64,000 nucleotides of DNA, taken from Nostoc paludosum FACHB-159 (GTDB lineage Bacteria > Cyanobacteriota > Cyanobacteriia > Cyanobacteriales > Nostocaceae). The stretch is taken from assembly GCF_014698835.1 (NCBI RefSeq), contig NZ_JACJTU010000022.1, forward strand, positions 1 through 64,000, given 5' to 3'. The position numbers and the translations under genes were made by a program. The number at the start of each line of letters is the position of its first letter. Position 1 is the stretch's first letter. Below the pieces are notes generated by a model. The model saw nothing but the letters and a program-made list of their open reading frames with translations. It had not been told where the DNA came from and ran no database searches. Shown here one piece after another: positions 8,221 through 17,220 of this stretch.

Positions 8221-8330
8221 ATTGGGCATTGGGCATTGGGAATATTGACGGTTTACGGTTGAATGCTGACTAAGGAGTTATTATTCTCTCCTCTCCCTCT
8301 TACCCATGCCCCATGCCCCATGCCCCATGA
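8221..8330. repeat. Short tandem heptamers around ATTGGGC and ATGCCCC
   Basis: ATTGGGC units (from 8221) and ATGCCCC units (8308-8328) are near complements and lie about 80 bases apart, so they can fold on each other. This is a typical intergenic repeat of filamentous cyanobacteria. Confidence 0.75.
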
Positions 8331-9482
8331 CTATTCTGTAAACACTTTAGCTGCTGCTGCTACACCAGCCCCTGGGGTGAAGTCTTCGTAACCAAGTTCT
8401 CTTAGGGTAACTTCTAAGGACGCTATGCAGCTGAGGATATCGCGATCGCTCACAAAACCCAAGTGACCAATACGGAAAATTTTATTGCTCAGATGGTCTT
8501 GGCCGCCTGCTAAAGCAATATCAAAGCGCTTTTTCATAAATGAACGAATCTTATCCGATTCAATTCCCTGTGGCGCTACAGCTGTAATAGCTGGACTAGC
8601 GTAATTATCCGCTGCAAACAAGGGCAAGTTTAATCCTTTAATGGCAGCGCGGGTAGCATTTTTCAGCCGTTCGTGTCTACCAAATATTGACTCTAAGCCT
8701 TCTTCTTTCATGATTCGCAACGTGGTGTGCAGCGCTACAATCATGTTCACAGGAGGAGTAAATGGGGTTGTATTTTTGGCTGCGGATTTCCGATATTTGC
8801 CTAAATCCAGATAATATTTCGGTAATTTTGCGGTTTTGTAAGCTTCCCAAGCTTTGGGGCTAACAGAGACAAAACCTAATCCTGGTGGGATCATATAACC
8901 TTTTTGGGAACCAGAGGCGACTATATCCAAACCCCAAGCATCCACAGGCAGATTGAACGCACCCAAGCTAGTTACAGCATCAACGATAATTAAAGCTTCA
9001 CCGTGTTCTTTGACGTGGCGGTTAATGGTTTCTAGGTCATTCAACACACCCGTCGAGGTTTCACTGTGGGTGATAATGACAGCCTTGATTTCCTTTTGGG
9101 TATCTGCTTGGAGTTTTTGGGCAAACACTTCTTGATCTAAAGGTTTTCCCCATTCCACCTTAACTTCTTCTACGTTTAAACCGTAGGCTTGACCGATTTC
9201 TACCCAGCGTTCGCCAAATTTACCATTAGAACCAACTAAAATGCGATCGCCTGGAGAAAGAAAATTAATTATACCGGCTTCTACTGCACCCGTACCGCTG
9301 ACATTCAGCATTAGCACATCATTTTGAGTTTGATGCAGCCACTTGAGGTTTTCTGTCACCTCTGCCAAAATGTTGCTAAATTCACTCGTGCGGTGTCCAA
9401 TCGGATGCTTGGCTAATGCCAGTAAGGCAGCTTCTGGCACTGGGGTGGGGCCAGGAATCATCAGCATCAGCTTATCGTTCAT
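8331..9482 (-). CDS. Class V aminotransferase (alanine-glyoxylate type)
   Basis: A 383-residue pyridoxal-phosphate enzyme of fold type I. The Schiff-base lysine is K194 in VASGSQKGYMIPPG and the cofactor-binding aspartate D168 in LIIVDAVTS. The N-terminal MIPGPTPVPEAALLAL is typical of alanine-glyoxylate/serine-pyruvate aminotransferases and of the protein long annotated as the small subunit of cyanobacterial soluble hydrogenase. Its likely task is glyoxylate transamination in the photorespiratory pathway, inferred from the family. Length is normal. It is monocistronic, ending just before the heptamer tract at 8221-8330. Confidence 0.9.
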   Translation of the reverse strand: MNDKLMLMIPGPTPVPEAALLALAKHPIGHRTSEFSNILAEVTENLKWLHQTQNDVLMLNVSGTGAVEAGIINFLSPGDRILVGSNGKFGERWVEIGQAYGLNVEEVKVEWGKPLDQEVFAQKLQADTQKEIKAVIITHSETSTGVLNDLETINRHVKEHGEALIIVDAVTSLGAFNLPVDAWGLDIVASGSQKGYMIPPGLGFVSVSPKAWEAYKTAKLPKYYLDLGKYRKSAAKNTTPFTPPVNMIVALHTTLRIMKEEGLESIFGRHERLKNATRAAIKGLNLPLFAADNYASPAITAVAPQGIESDKIRSFMKKRFDIALAGGQDHLSNKIFRIGHLGFVSDRDILSCIASLEVTLRELGYEDFTPGAGVAAAAKVFTE

Positions 9483-10838
9483 GTGTCTATCCTAAAGTCA
9501 AATAAAAGTCAAAATTGTGGGAAGTTGGCTAAGCCTGGTAGCAAATTCTAGATATTTCTCTACAAAATACACTCAGTTCGTCACCAGTCTCGTTGTGTAT
9601 TTTCCAAGTCTATAGTCAAACTATCGTCGGAGTTAATCAAGGGTCAGCTTAACCTTTGCAATTTCTTTGCAATTTATTTATATGAGACTCTAACTCAGAT
9701 AATACTTGTGTTTCAGGAGATCAATCTTACCACATACTTAGAACGTCGATTCAGTATTCAAAAATTGTTTGTATTGATATTGGGAGTATTGACTGTTGAC
9801 TGAGGTGTAATTATTCTCTCCATTTCCCCACTCCGTACAGACAAGGGTTAATGAGCCAGCACTTTGGGGGGTTCCCACGGCAGTCGCACCCCTGCTCTTA
9901 AGCAAGCTAGATTGGGGAAACCCGTCCAACGCAGTGGCTCCCCTACGTATCCGTCACTGGCTCCCCAAGACGACGCTGCCTCACCGTGGTAGCGACTGGC
10001 ATCGCGTCTCTACCTACTCCTGAATAATGATTTCTTACGGATCGTTTAAACTACATTTTTCCCATAATTTGAGGTAGTTTATTTGCACTCAGACTGAGGC
10101 GATCGCCAATAAATTATCAGTTTTTATAATATATTCACCAATTCGTTACATTATTAATCGGTATTTTTAGCTACTCTTCATAATGAGTCGTTTTTAACTA
10201 GTGTCAGTTGAAAAACTGTCACTCATCAGAACCTTGCTTTGATTACAGAAGAGATATTCTTAGTTAGTGCAAGGAGTGATACCATTTCACCACATGTTTG
10301 TCACAAGTTATCCCCGCAATCCTCCTTCCTAAGGGGGTATTGCAGGTTACAGATGTTGCATCAAACTAGTGAGTTGGTACAAAGTTATACGGGGAAGCGC
10401 TTGGGTGAGCAAAACTCTCAAGTGCTTTTTCGTGTATAAATAAAATACTGGAATTATCTATACAGTACTATCAAAGTTTTTGAGCGCGTATATATAGAAA
10501 GATAAGCTTATACTATAAGACTCTTATTTGATTGCGTGAAAAAAAATCGCCCTCAACAGGAAAACTTACTGGGGGCTTTTGACTAGAAAAGAATTTATAC
10601 AGCAGATTGCAAGTTGGTGAGGTACAGATCATAGTACGGGCGCCCAGCTGTAAAGCCCCTACCCGTATACTTTATTTAGCTGAAAAACGCTGTATTTTTT
10701 AATATTAGTAGCGATCACAGTAGTCTAAATTGTATCTAGGTCGAGATTTAGCTACCGCAATTTTGCTACCAAACATTCTCTTTTTCAGCTTATTGTTGTG
10801 CTTTTGTTCTAAGCATTCTAGCGTTTATTCTTACGATA
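9483..10838. other. Long intergenic region with dispersed repeats
   Basis: About 1.36 kb without a supportable gene. The part at 9840-9965 is a GC-rich dispersed repeat described separately. An imperfect hairpin GCCCTCAACAG / CTGGGGGC lies at about 10551-10578. Short frames here lack ribosome binding sites and protein-like composition. Confidence 0.5.
9840..9965. repeat. Dispersed GC-rich repeat (GAGCCA...CGGGTT family)
   Basis: Contains GAGCCAGCACTTTGG, GGTTCCCACGGCAGTCGC and, on the opposite strand, AGCCACTGCGTTGGACGGG. A related copy in the other orientation lies at 14650-14710 (GAGCCAGTGCGTTGGGCGGG). The CGGCAGTCGC core recurs at 60122 and, with one change, at 57070. Confidence 0.7.
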
Positions 10839-12254
10839 CTAATCAACTACTCCTGACTCTGGTTCTCGGACTACTAAATCAGACATTAAATCCGGCAAAA
10901 ATGGTTGTTGCTCATCTTTTGATGTCTGAATTTTCTCTTCAGCAGCAGGTAACCAACTGATAAATGGTAGAGGTAACAGCCTACTGAGGTTAGTAATTAG
11001 CACCAACAGCCAAAGCAAATCGAAGTTTGTTGCTGTGATTCCCAGCCAATGAGTCATTAATGCCCCAAATGCGTGGGAAACGCTTCCCCCTAAATTGAAA
11101 ATTGACATTATCAAGGCAAATAATGTTGCTTCTACTCCCAAAGGACAAAGCCTTGCTGCTAGCACCATCACTGGCATAAAGGTAATTTTTCCTATCACAG
11201 ACAGAATAAGACTATCACCCAAACTAAACCAGTGGTCATCTATACCCAACAGCCGATTAGTATGAGTTACTAATAAAATCATTGTCATCCCCAAAATTGA
11301 GGAAAGGATAGCGCTCCAAGCAAAAACTACACGAAAAGGTATGCCTTTAAGAAAACGTTGAAAAATCCAAACACCAGCCAAAGAAGCAAAACTTGTCACC
11401 AAATGTACCCGTCCCAAGAATTCTGGTTCAAAGTGTAGTTCGTTGGTGGTGAAGTAGAAAAAGGCTGAGTCAGCACTTGGGGTAGCTTGCCAGATGAAGA
11501 TAAATGCTGTTGGTAGCCAAATATTTTTTTGGCGCAGGACTTGGCGTAGCTGCGTTAGTTGCTCTTTGATTGTTAAGGAGTTAGTGCCATCGCTATCTTT
11601 AGCATCTTTGCTAATAGGAAACTCAGCAATTAACCAAGCTGCTCCTGAGACAATCAGAGGAAATAAGGCGGTAATCCAAAAGAGGGTATGGGTACTAAAG
11701 TATTGCAGTAGCAGGCCGCTCAAGTATGCTGTTATCAAACCTCCGATGGCAGAACTACCCCAACACAGTGATTGTAGTGAACCTGCTTTCGCTTGCGACT
11801 CGCCTCTGGCTCGTTCCACAACCAATGAGTCAACTATGACATCACTCATAGCAACGGAGAGAGAACTAACAGCGATCGCGATCGCAGCTGCCCAGCTAGT
11901 ATGAACTATGGTTGCCATACTTACCCAGGAAACAGTCCCCAGTATCCCCGATAAAATCAAATAAGGACGCCTACGATAGCCAAATATCGGCAAGCCATCA
12001 GAGATAAAACCAAACACTGGCTTAATCATCCAAGGTAGAAAGGCAGCTCCCAATAAAGCCGACACCTGGACTGGACTTAATAGCAATTCATCTTTGAGGA
12101 AAAAGCTGACAGCTAAACGCGATAGCCCTAAAATTCCTTGGACAAAGTAAACTGCGAGAATTGCTATTAACTCGGCATTTGGTTGATTGCCCAAAAAGAT
12201 TTTTTCTGTGACTGAATCTTTTACCTTGGACAAGCCAGATGATTGAATCAGCAT
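10839..12254 (-). CDS. Folate/biopterin transporter family membrane protein
   Basis: A 471-residue integral membrane protein of the FBT (BT1) branch of the major facilitator superfamily. About eleven or twelve hydrophobic segments are visible. The N-terminal block ILAVYFVQGILGLSRLAVSFFLKDEL and the motif PWMIKPVFGFISDGLPIFGYRRRPY are characteristic. Relatives carry folates, pteridines or related compounds across the cytoplasmic or chloroplast membrane; the substrate here is not determined by the sequence. The C-terminal 30 residues are hydrophilic (EEKIQTSKDEQQPF). It is monocistronic and diverges from anmK. Confidence 0.88.
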   Translation of the reverse strand: MLIQSSGLSKVKDSVTEKIFLGNQPNAELIAILAVYFVQGILGLSRLAVSFFLKDELLLSPVQVSALLGAAFLPWMIKPVFGFISDGLPIFGYRRRPYLILSGILGTVSWVSMATIVHTSWAAAIAIAVSSLSVAMSDVIVDSLVVERARGESQAKAGSLQSLCWGSSAIGGLITAYLSGLLLQYFSTHTLFWITALFPLIVSGAAWLIAEFPISKDAKDSDGTNSLTIKEQLTQLRQVLRQKNIWLPTAFIFIWQATPSADSAFFYFTTNELHFEPEFLGRVHLVTSFASLAGVWIFQRFLKGIPFRVVFAWSAILSSILGMTMILLVTHTNRLLGIDDHWFSLGDSLILSVIGKITFMPVMVLAARLCPLGVEATLFALIMSIFNLGGSVSHAFGALMTHWLGITATNFDLLWLLVLITNLSRLLPLPFISWLPAAEEKIQTSKDEQQPFLPDLMSDLVVREPESGVVD

Positions 12255-12508
12255 TTGATAAATATTTTTGAAGTTTTATCTACTTTTCTATCATATCGAC
12301 TTCTCCCCATGAAGCCGACCGTTTTTCCATAAAAACCAGCAAATGAATAGCAAATAACAGGTTGAAGTCAGCATGAAGGACAGATAATATCTGAATGTGA
12401 TGAACATTTTCAGCTTTCTACTCTCTTGGAGATGCTATCAGTGCCCTGAACACTAGTAACTCTTAACTGTTAAACTACCGTTGTTAACCTAAAATAGAAT
12501 ATTTGTCA

Positions 12509-13804
12509 ATGTATCCGAATGAAAAAGCTGCTATCCCTACTCGTGTTATTGGTTTAATTAGTGGCACATCTGTAGATGGCATAGACGCGGCCTTGGTAGA
12601 GATTTCCGGTCAAGAATTGGATCTCAAAATAGAGCTGCTAGCTGGAGAAACATACCCATATCCAGATGAACTAAGAGAAAGAATATTAGCCCTTTGTGCA
12701 GGTGCAGCCATATCAATGGCAGAATTGGCTCTAATAGATGATGCGATCGCCTTTAGCTTTGCTCAAGCTGCCCAAAATATTCAAAGCGGTCACCAAGCGG
12801 CTAATTTGATTGGCTCCCACGGTCAGACAGTTTATCATCGACCACCCAAAAAGAACGCGGGGACACAGGGACGCGGTGAGGAAGTTGGAGTCTTGGCGGT
12901 GGTTCCCGTCGAGTCCAAACTTCCGAACCCGAAGGGGAACGCAGGGACGGGAGGATATGGGGAAAAAAATCTCCACCTCTCCCACTCGCCACTGGGCTAC
13001 AGTCTCCAACTAGGGCGTGGTGCCTTAATTGCTCATCTAACGGGTATTACAACTGTGAGTAATTTCCGTGCTGCTGATATCGCTATTGGTGGTCATGGTG
13101 CGCCTCTGGTTCCTAGAGTCGATGCTTATTTACTCAGCCATCCCCAAGAAGGACGTTGTATTCAAAACATTGGTGGTATTGGTAATGTAGCTTATATTCC
13201 GCCTCGGCATGGGGACTGGCTCTCAAAAATCCGTGCTTGGGATACTGGCCCTGGAAATAGTCTATTGGATCTGGCGGTGCAGCATTTAAGCGCTGGTGCT
13301 AAAACTTACGACGAAAATGGCAATTGGGCAGCGAGTGGTACTCCTTGCTATCCATTGGTAGAAGAATGGCTCAAGCAAGAATACTTTCATCTGCCACCGC
13401 CTAAATCCACTGGTCGAGAGTTATTCGGTGTGACATATTTAGAACAGTGTTTACAAGATGCCCAAGCCTACCAACTCAATTCTGCTGACATATTGGCAAC
13501 TCTCACCGAACTGACAGCTGCTTCAATTGCTCATAGTTACCAAACTTTTTTGCCAGAAATGCCACAACGTGTATTGTTATGCGGCGGTGGTAGTCGTAAT
13601 CTTTATTTGAAACAAAGATTACAGTTATTATTAGCATCAATACCAGTCTTAACTACAGATGAAGTCGGCTTGAGTGCAGATTTTAAAGAAGCGATCGCCT
13701 TTGCAGTTTTAGCCTACTGGCGACATTTGGGTATTCCTGGCAACCTACCTACTGCCACCGGAGCACCCGGTGAAGTTCTTTTAGGGGAAATTCACCAGTG
13801 CTGA
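12509..13804 (+). CDS. anmK: Anhydro-N-acetylmuramic acid kinase with foreign block
   Basis: AnmK phosphorylates 1,6-anhydro-N-acetylmuramic acid while cleaving its internal ether, in cell-wall recycling. Family motifs are GLISGTSVDGIDAAL (N-terminus), GSHGQTVYHRPP, FRAADIAIGGHGAPLVPRVD, IGGIGN, WDTGPGNSLLD and LLCGGGSRN. The protein is about 431 residues, some 45 more than usual. The surplus is one block between HGQTVYHRPP and LGYSLQLGRG (about residues 114-161, bases 12848-12991), rich in Gly, Asn and Pro. Elsewhere in the family these motifs are nearly adjacent. The ATG at 12509 is preferred over a TTG at 12503. Whether the enzyme still works depends on this loop being tolerated; the rest looks intact. 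Confidence 0.92.
   Translation: MYPNEKAAIPTRVIGLISGTSVDGIDAALVEISGQELDLKIELLAGETYPYPDELRERILALCAGAAISMAELALIDDAIAFSFAQAAQNIQSGHQAANLIGSHGQTVYHRPPKKNAGTQGRGEEVGVLAVVPVESKLPNPKGNAGTGGYGEKNLHLSHSPLGYSLQLGRGALIAHLTGITTVSNFRAADIAIGGHGAPLVPRVDAYLLSHPQEGRCIQNIGGIGNVAYIPPRHGDWLSKIRAWDTGPGNSLLDLAVQHLSAGAKTYDENGNWAASGTPCYPLVEEWLKQEYFHLPPPKSTGRELFGVTYLEQCLQDAQAYQLNSADILATLTELTAASIAHSYQTFLPEMPQRVLLCGGGSRNLYLKQRLQLLLASIPVLTTDEVGLSADFKEAIAFAVLAYWRHLGIPGNLPTATGAPGEVLLGEIHQC
12848..12991 (+). repeat. In-frame inserted block inside anmK
   Basis: Roughly 144 bases whose GC-rich text (GAACGCGGGGACACAGGGA, GAACGCAGGGACGGGAGG) resembles intergenic repeats rather than codons. GTTCCC and GGGAAC words near 12902 and 12935 form an imperfect internal palindrome. 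Length is a multiple of three and no stop occurs in the anmK frame. Confidence 0.65.
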
Positions 13805-14055
13805 GTAGGGGAGATGAGGGGGCAGGGGAGACAAGGAAGTGTGGGGAGTGTGGGGAGAGAGGGGAGAGAGGGGGATGGGGGAGTGTGGGGAGAGAGGGGG
13901 GAAAGATTTTTCCCACACCTCCCACACCTCTCACACCTCCCACACCTCCCACCCCTCCCACACCTCCCACCCCTCTCACACTTCTCACCCCTCCCACACC
14001 TCCCACCCCTCCCACACTTCCTGCTTGCCCATGCCCAATGCCCCATGCCCCACTC
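13805..14055. repeat. Nonamer repeat hairpin element, copy 1
   Basis: A purine arm (13805-13905, GTGGGGAGTGTGGGGAGAG words) faces a pyrimidine arm made of twelve tandem nonamers of the CCCACACCT type at 13912-14019. The junction is GGGGAAAGATTTTTCCC. The end carries TGCCCATGCCCAATGCCCC. The whole can fold as one long hairpin. Related elements lie at 38082-38223 and 39549-39681. Confidence 0.85.
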
Positions 14056-14111
14056 AGCACTGCTATAACTGTAGTCTTGGCGGCACTCGATCGAGACAGG
14101 AAATATAAAAG

Positions 14112-14558
14112 GTGGCTCATACTTTTTTATTGGAAGCAGGACGCTGGACAATACAAGGGAATTGGCTAGAACGAAATGGTATGCCAATCAGTGTCAAGGG
14201 TATGACCTTGGTAGCTTGGAATCGAGATAACTGGTTTACTATGGCCACAAAGCTGATATTCCCAGGCAGCGATCGCTCGGAAATTTCTCTACAATACAAG
14301 GGACGCTTGCACGAAGGAGAGCGTCAGTATACTTTTTTACTACAACATAATATTTTAGGGCAGGTTGAAGGCGAGGGTTGGATTGGTTTAGATACCATTG
14401 TGCAGCGTTACTGGGTGCTGGGCGATCGTCAACGTCGTAGTGGCTTTGAAACCCTACACAGGATTTCAGAAGATACATACCACCTAAGTAGCGGTATCTT
14501 GACTGGTCATTTTTTAACTAACACAATGGAAGCTAGCCTAGAACGTCAGGTAATTTAA
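14112..14558 (+). CDS. Conserved cyanobacterial hypothetical protein
   Basis: A 148-residue soluble protein starting at a GTG (MAHTFLLEAGRWTIQGNWLERNG). It looks strand-rich throughout: repeated aromatic and charged alternation (MTLVAWNRDNWFTMATKLIF, GEGWIGLDTIVQRYWVLGD, EDTYHLSSGILTGHF), in the manner of a lipocalin-like or beta-sandwich fold. I do not recall a named family. It follows copy 1 of the nonamer hairpin, which separates it from anmK. No operon partner. Confidence 0.75.
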   Translation: MAHTFLLEAGRWTIQGNWLERNGMPISVKGMTLVAWNRDNWFTMATKLIFPGSDRSEISLQYKGRLHEGERQYTFLLQHNILGQVEGEGWIGLDTIVQRYWVLGDRQRRSGFETLHRISEDTYHLSSGILTGHFLTNTMEASLERQVI

Positions 14559-15293
14559 GTTATGAAAGGTTATTTATAGCATTTGAAACACATTTATACT
14601 ACATAAACTGAGTGTAAAAGTGCTATGTAAAGTAAAAATAAAATTCCTGTCGGTGAGCCAGTGCGTTGGGCGGGTTCCCCTACTACTTGTACCGCGAACA
14701 CGGAACCCGTATGGTAGCAACTGGCGTCGTGTTAAGCGCATATCTTCGATGTGATTTGTCACGAAAAATATGATTGAAGCGCTTAAATGCACGTCAGTGC
14801 GATAGGTTTAGCCTAACGCAATGGCAGTTATGAGCAGCAGTTACCGCCGCTTATCCTGTCTCCCCTATTTAAGATTTACTTTATAAATTGTCTCTGAATA
14901 ACTAGTTACAAACAAAACAAATTATTATATTAAAGAATGTAAACTGGTGATTTTTTACATCAGTCACTACAAATCTGCTTAGGCTGACAGTACCTCCTGC
15001 AACTAAGGGAGCCTACTTGTGAGTGAGCTATTCTCTTCTACAAGAGGAAATGGCATGAATTCTCCGTATAAAAACGGACTGCTCACAAGCCCTTTACGTT
15101 TTCCAACTCGCTTATAGCGATGGACTTCTAAGGGTGTAGTGGTTACAAATGTCTAAAATTCTAGGCTTGACCTCAAAAATTCACGGCTAATTTTATTAGC
15201 ATATTGTAACGTGCATAGTAAAAAAGAAATAATTTAGTTATCCTCAGGACTTTAGTATTTTTACGTAATGGTGTCGTTAGGAGAGCAATATTC
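14559..15293. other. Intergenic with dispersed repeat
   Basis: About 735 bases. The segment 14650-14730 belongs to the GC-rich dispersed family (GAGCCAGTGCGTTGGGCGGG, then ACGGAACCCGTATGG). The segment 14750-14850 has further repeat-like text (GTCAGTGCGATAGGTTTAGC). The last 60 bases lead to the ribosome binding site of the glycosyltransferase. No gene supported. Confidence 0.5.
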
Positions 15294-16307
15294 GTGAATC
15301 CCAAAGTATCTGTCATTATTCCTGCTTACAATACTGAGGCTTATATTGATAAAGCAATAAAGTCAGCCTTAGACCAAACACTTAATGATATTGAAGTGAT
15401 TGTAGTCGATGATGCTTCCAGCGATAAAACTGTAGAAGTCGCTAAAAGTTTTGTTGACCAACGTCTTAAAGTGATAGTTAATCAACAAAATCTTGGGGCT
15501 GCTGCTGCGCGTAATCGTGCCCTCAGAGCAGCCCAAGGCGAATGGATTGCTGTGCTGGATTCAGATGATTGGTATGCTCTTGAAAGATTAGAAAAGCTGG
15601 TATCGCTAGCAAATGAAAAAAATGCAGATATGGTTGCTGACGATATTTATTTTATCAACGATGGTGAAACATCTCCTTGGAGTACATTGATTCAAGAAAG
15701 TGGAGAAGGTATAGATAAAATTTTCCAAGTAGATATCGTTTATTTTGTAGAGACTGATATTTTTGGAGAACCAGGTTTGCATCTTGGTTTAAGTAAGCCC
15801 TTATTCAAGCGAGAATTTCTACTTCAGCATGGTATTGAGTACGATGAAGATATCAGAATGGGTCAAGATTATTGGCTTGATATGAAATGTCTAATCAAAG
15901 GAGCTCGCTTTTTCATTGAGCCAAAACCCTATTATTTTTACCGCTCGCGTCCCGGTTCGCTTGTACATCAAAGCCGATTGCCACGTCTAAATCAAAGCTG
16001 CAAAGCCACTAATTCTTTCATGCAACAAGAAGCTGTGAAAAAAAATACAGCTTTAATGCGTGCTCTATCTCGTAATCTTGCAATTTATAAAAAAAATTTA
16101 GCTTACTTTCGAGTTGTAGAGCCTCTCAAGGAAGGGAAATGGTTAACAGCATTGGCACAAATGGCCAAAAATCCTGATTTCTTTTTTCATTTTATTTCGC
16201 GAATTAATAATATAATTGGACGGCGAATTCAATATTATATGACCGGAGATAAATCTGTTTTTCACATGTCTTACAACATAGACAAAAAACGAAAAATTAC
16301 TAATTAG
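15294..16307 (+). CDS. Family 2 glycosyltransferase
   Basis: A 337-residue GT-A fold transferase. The N-terminus MNPKVSVIIPAYNTEAYIDKA and VIVVDDASSDKT form the nucleotide-sugar binding part; the metal-binding DxD-type motif is VLDSDDWY at about residue 84. A middle segment (GQDYWLDMKCL) fits the ED-type catalytic region. No membrane span is evident, so it is cytosolic or peripheral. Relatives build exopolysaccharide, lipopolysaccharide or glycolipid; the acceptor is unknown. The GTG start at 15294 is supported by TTAGGAGAG ten bases upstream. Codon and base composition are AT-rich compared with housekeeping genes here. A hairpin at 16342-16374 terminates it. Confidence 0.9.
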   Translation: MNPKVSVIIPAYNTEAYIDKAIKSALDQTLNDIEVIVVDDASSDKTVEVAKSFVDQRLKVIVNQQNLGAAAARNRALRAAQGEWIAVLDSDDWYALERLEKLVSLANEKNADMVADDIYFINDGETSPWSTLIQESGEGIDKIFQVDIVYFVETDIFGEPGLHLGLSKPLFKREFLLQHGIEYDEDIRMGQDYWLDMKCLIKGARFFIEPKPYYFYRSRPGSLVHQSRLPRLNQSCKATNSFMQQEAVKKNTALMRALSRNLAIYKKNLAYFRVVEPLKEGKWLTALAQMAKNPDFFFHFISRINNIIGRRIQYYMTGDKSVFHMSYNIDKKRKITN

Positions 16308-16341
16308 TCCTTTAATAATACTAAATTATTTACCATGAAAA

Positions 16342-16374
16342 ATATCCCTGGCTTCTCAAATAAGTCAGGGATAT
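16342..16374 (+). terminator. Terminator after the glycosyltransferase
   Basis: ATATCCCTG (16342-16350) pairs with CAGGGATAT (16366-16374), then ATGTTTTGAAGTTTTG. A 9-bp stem with moderate T content. Confidence 0.6.
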
Positions 16375-17220
16375 ATGTTTTGAAGTTTTGATAAAGTTTA
16401 GTATTTTAAATTTAAGATTTGAGATTTTGTAGCAAGTCTGTAACCTACTCTTTCTAAGGTGATCGGTTTTTTTTAATCAAAACTAGACGCAAAGCCAAAG
16501 CAGGGCCAAAGGAATTTCCCTTATGAGCCACTTCCACATAAATAAGATGGCGAAAATAAGGAATTTTGCAAGAAATCAAATGAATAAAGCTGTCAGCCGT
16601 CATAATTAGACAGAAGTTAAAGGAGTGGTTAGGCAATCTGGTCTTTAGATTTCCCTCAAGTTTGGATGTCTGTTGTATTCACGGTTCCCATACCCCCGTT
16701 CTTTAAGCTTGCTAGATGCGTTCCCCAAGGAAAGAGAAGTTCTATCTCAGGAACCAACAAGCTTCGATTTTTGCCATCACAGTTTTTGGCATATCTGAGA
16801 GTTATTTATTTAGTCAAAATTGGGCAAACTAAAACTACATCATAATCAAAATCTGGAATAGTATAAAACGTCAGTATACATTTACCTTTTTTGCTTGTTT
16901 GGTCTAGCGTGTTGCGCCAGTTGTAATAACTGTCTTAGTTGCCAACTTCCAGATTATAATTTCAGCGCTATTTGAAAAGACTGAAAAAAGCTAGTCCACT
17001 GATGGACTTTAACTACAAACCTGGAAAGTGATTTCTGGGCACAACAATCAGATACAGCAGTTTGTAATTGAGCCAGCTAGAGAGTTTAGGTTTAGTAGCC
17101 ACAAATGAAGGCTGCTTAACTCCTGAATTCTCTGTTCTGAATTCAGCAATTATGCTGTATAAGTTTGAACGCACTTTTGAACCCAAATACTTACAAATTG
17201 CTTTTAGAGTCAAATTTTCT
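16375..17220. other. Intergenic, little recognised
   Basis: About 850 bases between the glycosyltransferase and the kinase. The frame continuing upstream of the kinase ATG reads unlike protein. A short GC-rich stretch (16680-16760, GGTTCCCATACCCCCG) may belong to the dispersed repeats. Nothing else is supported. Confidence 0.4.

Noticed and set aside
9738..9929. Minus-strand 63-codon frame in the long intergenic region
   Set aside because: It overlaps the GC-rich dispersed repeat and has no ribosome binding site.
13798..14169. Several overlapping frames made of Thr-Pro, His-Thr-Ser or Gly-Val repeats
   Set aside because: They are translations of the nonamer repeat, which is open in all frames because its length is a multiple of three. 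No ribosome binding site and no family resemblance.
17068..17220. 51-residue N-terminal extension of the Ser/Thr kinase from a TTG
   Set aside because: The composition is not protein-like and the kinase family starts at the ATG at 17221.
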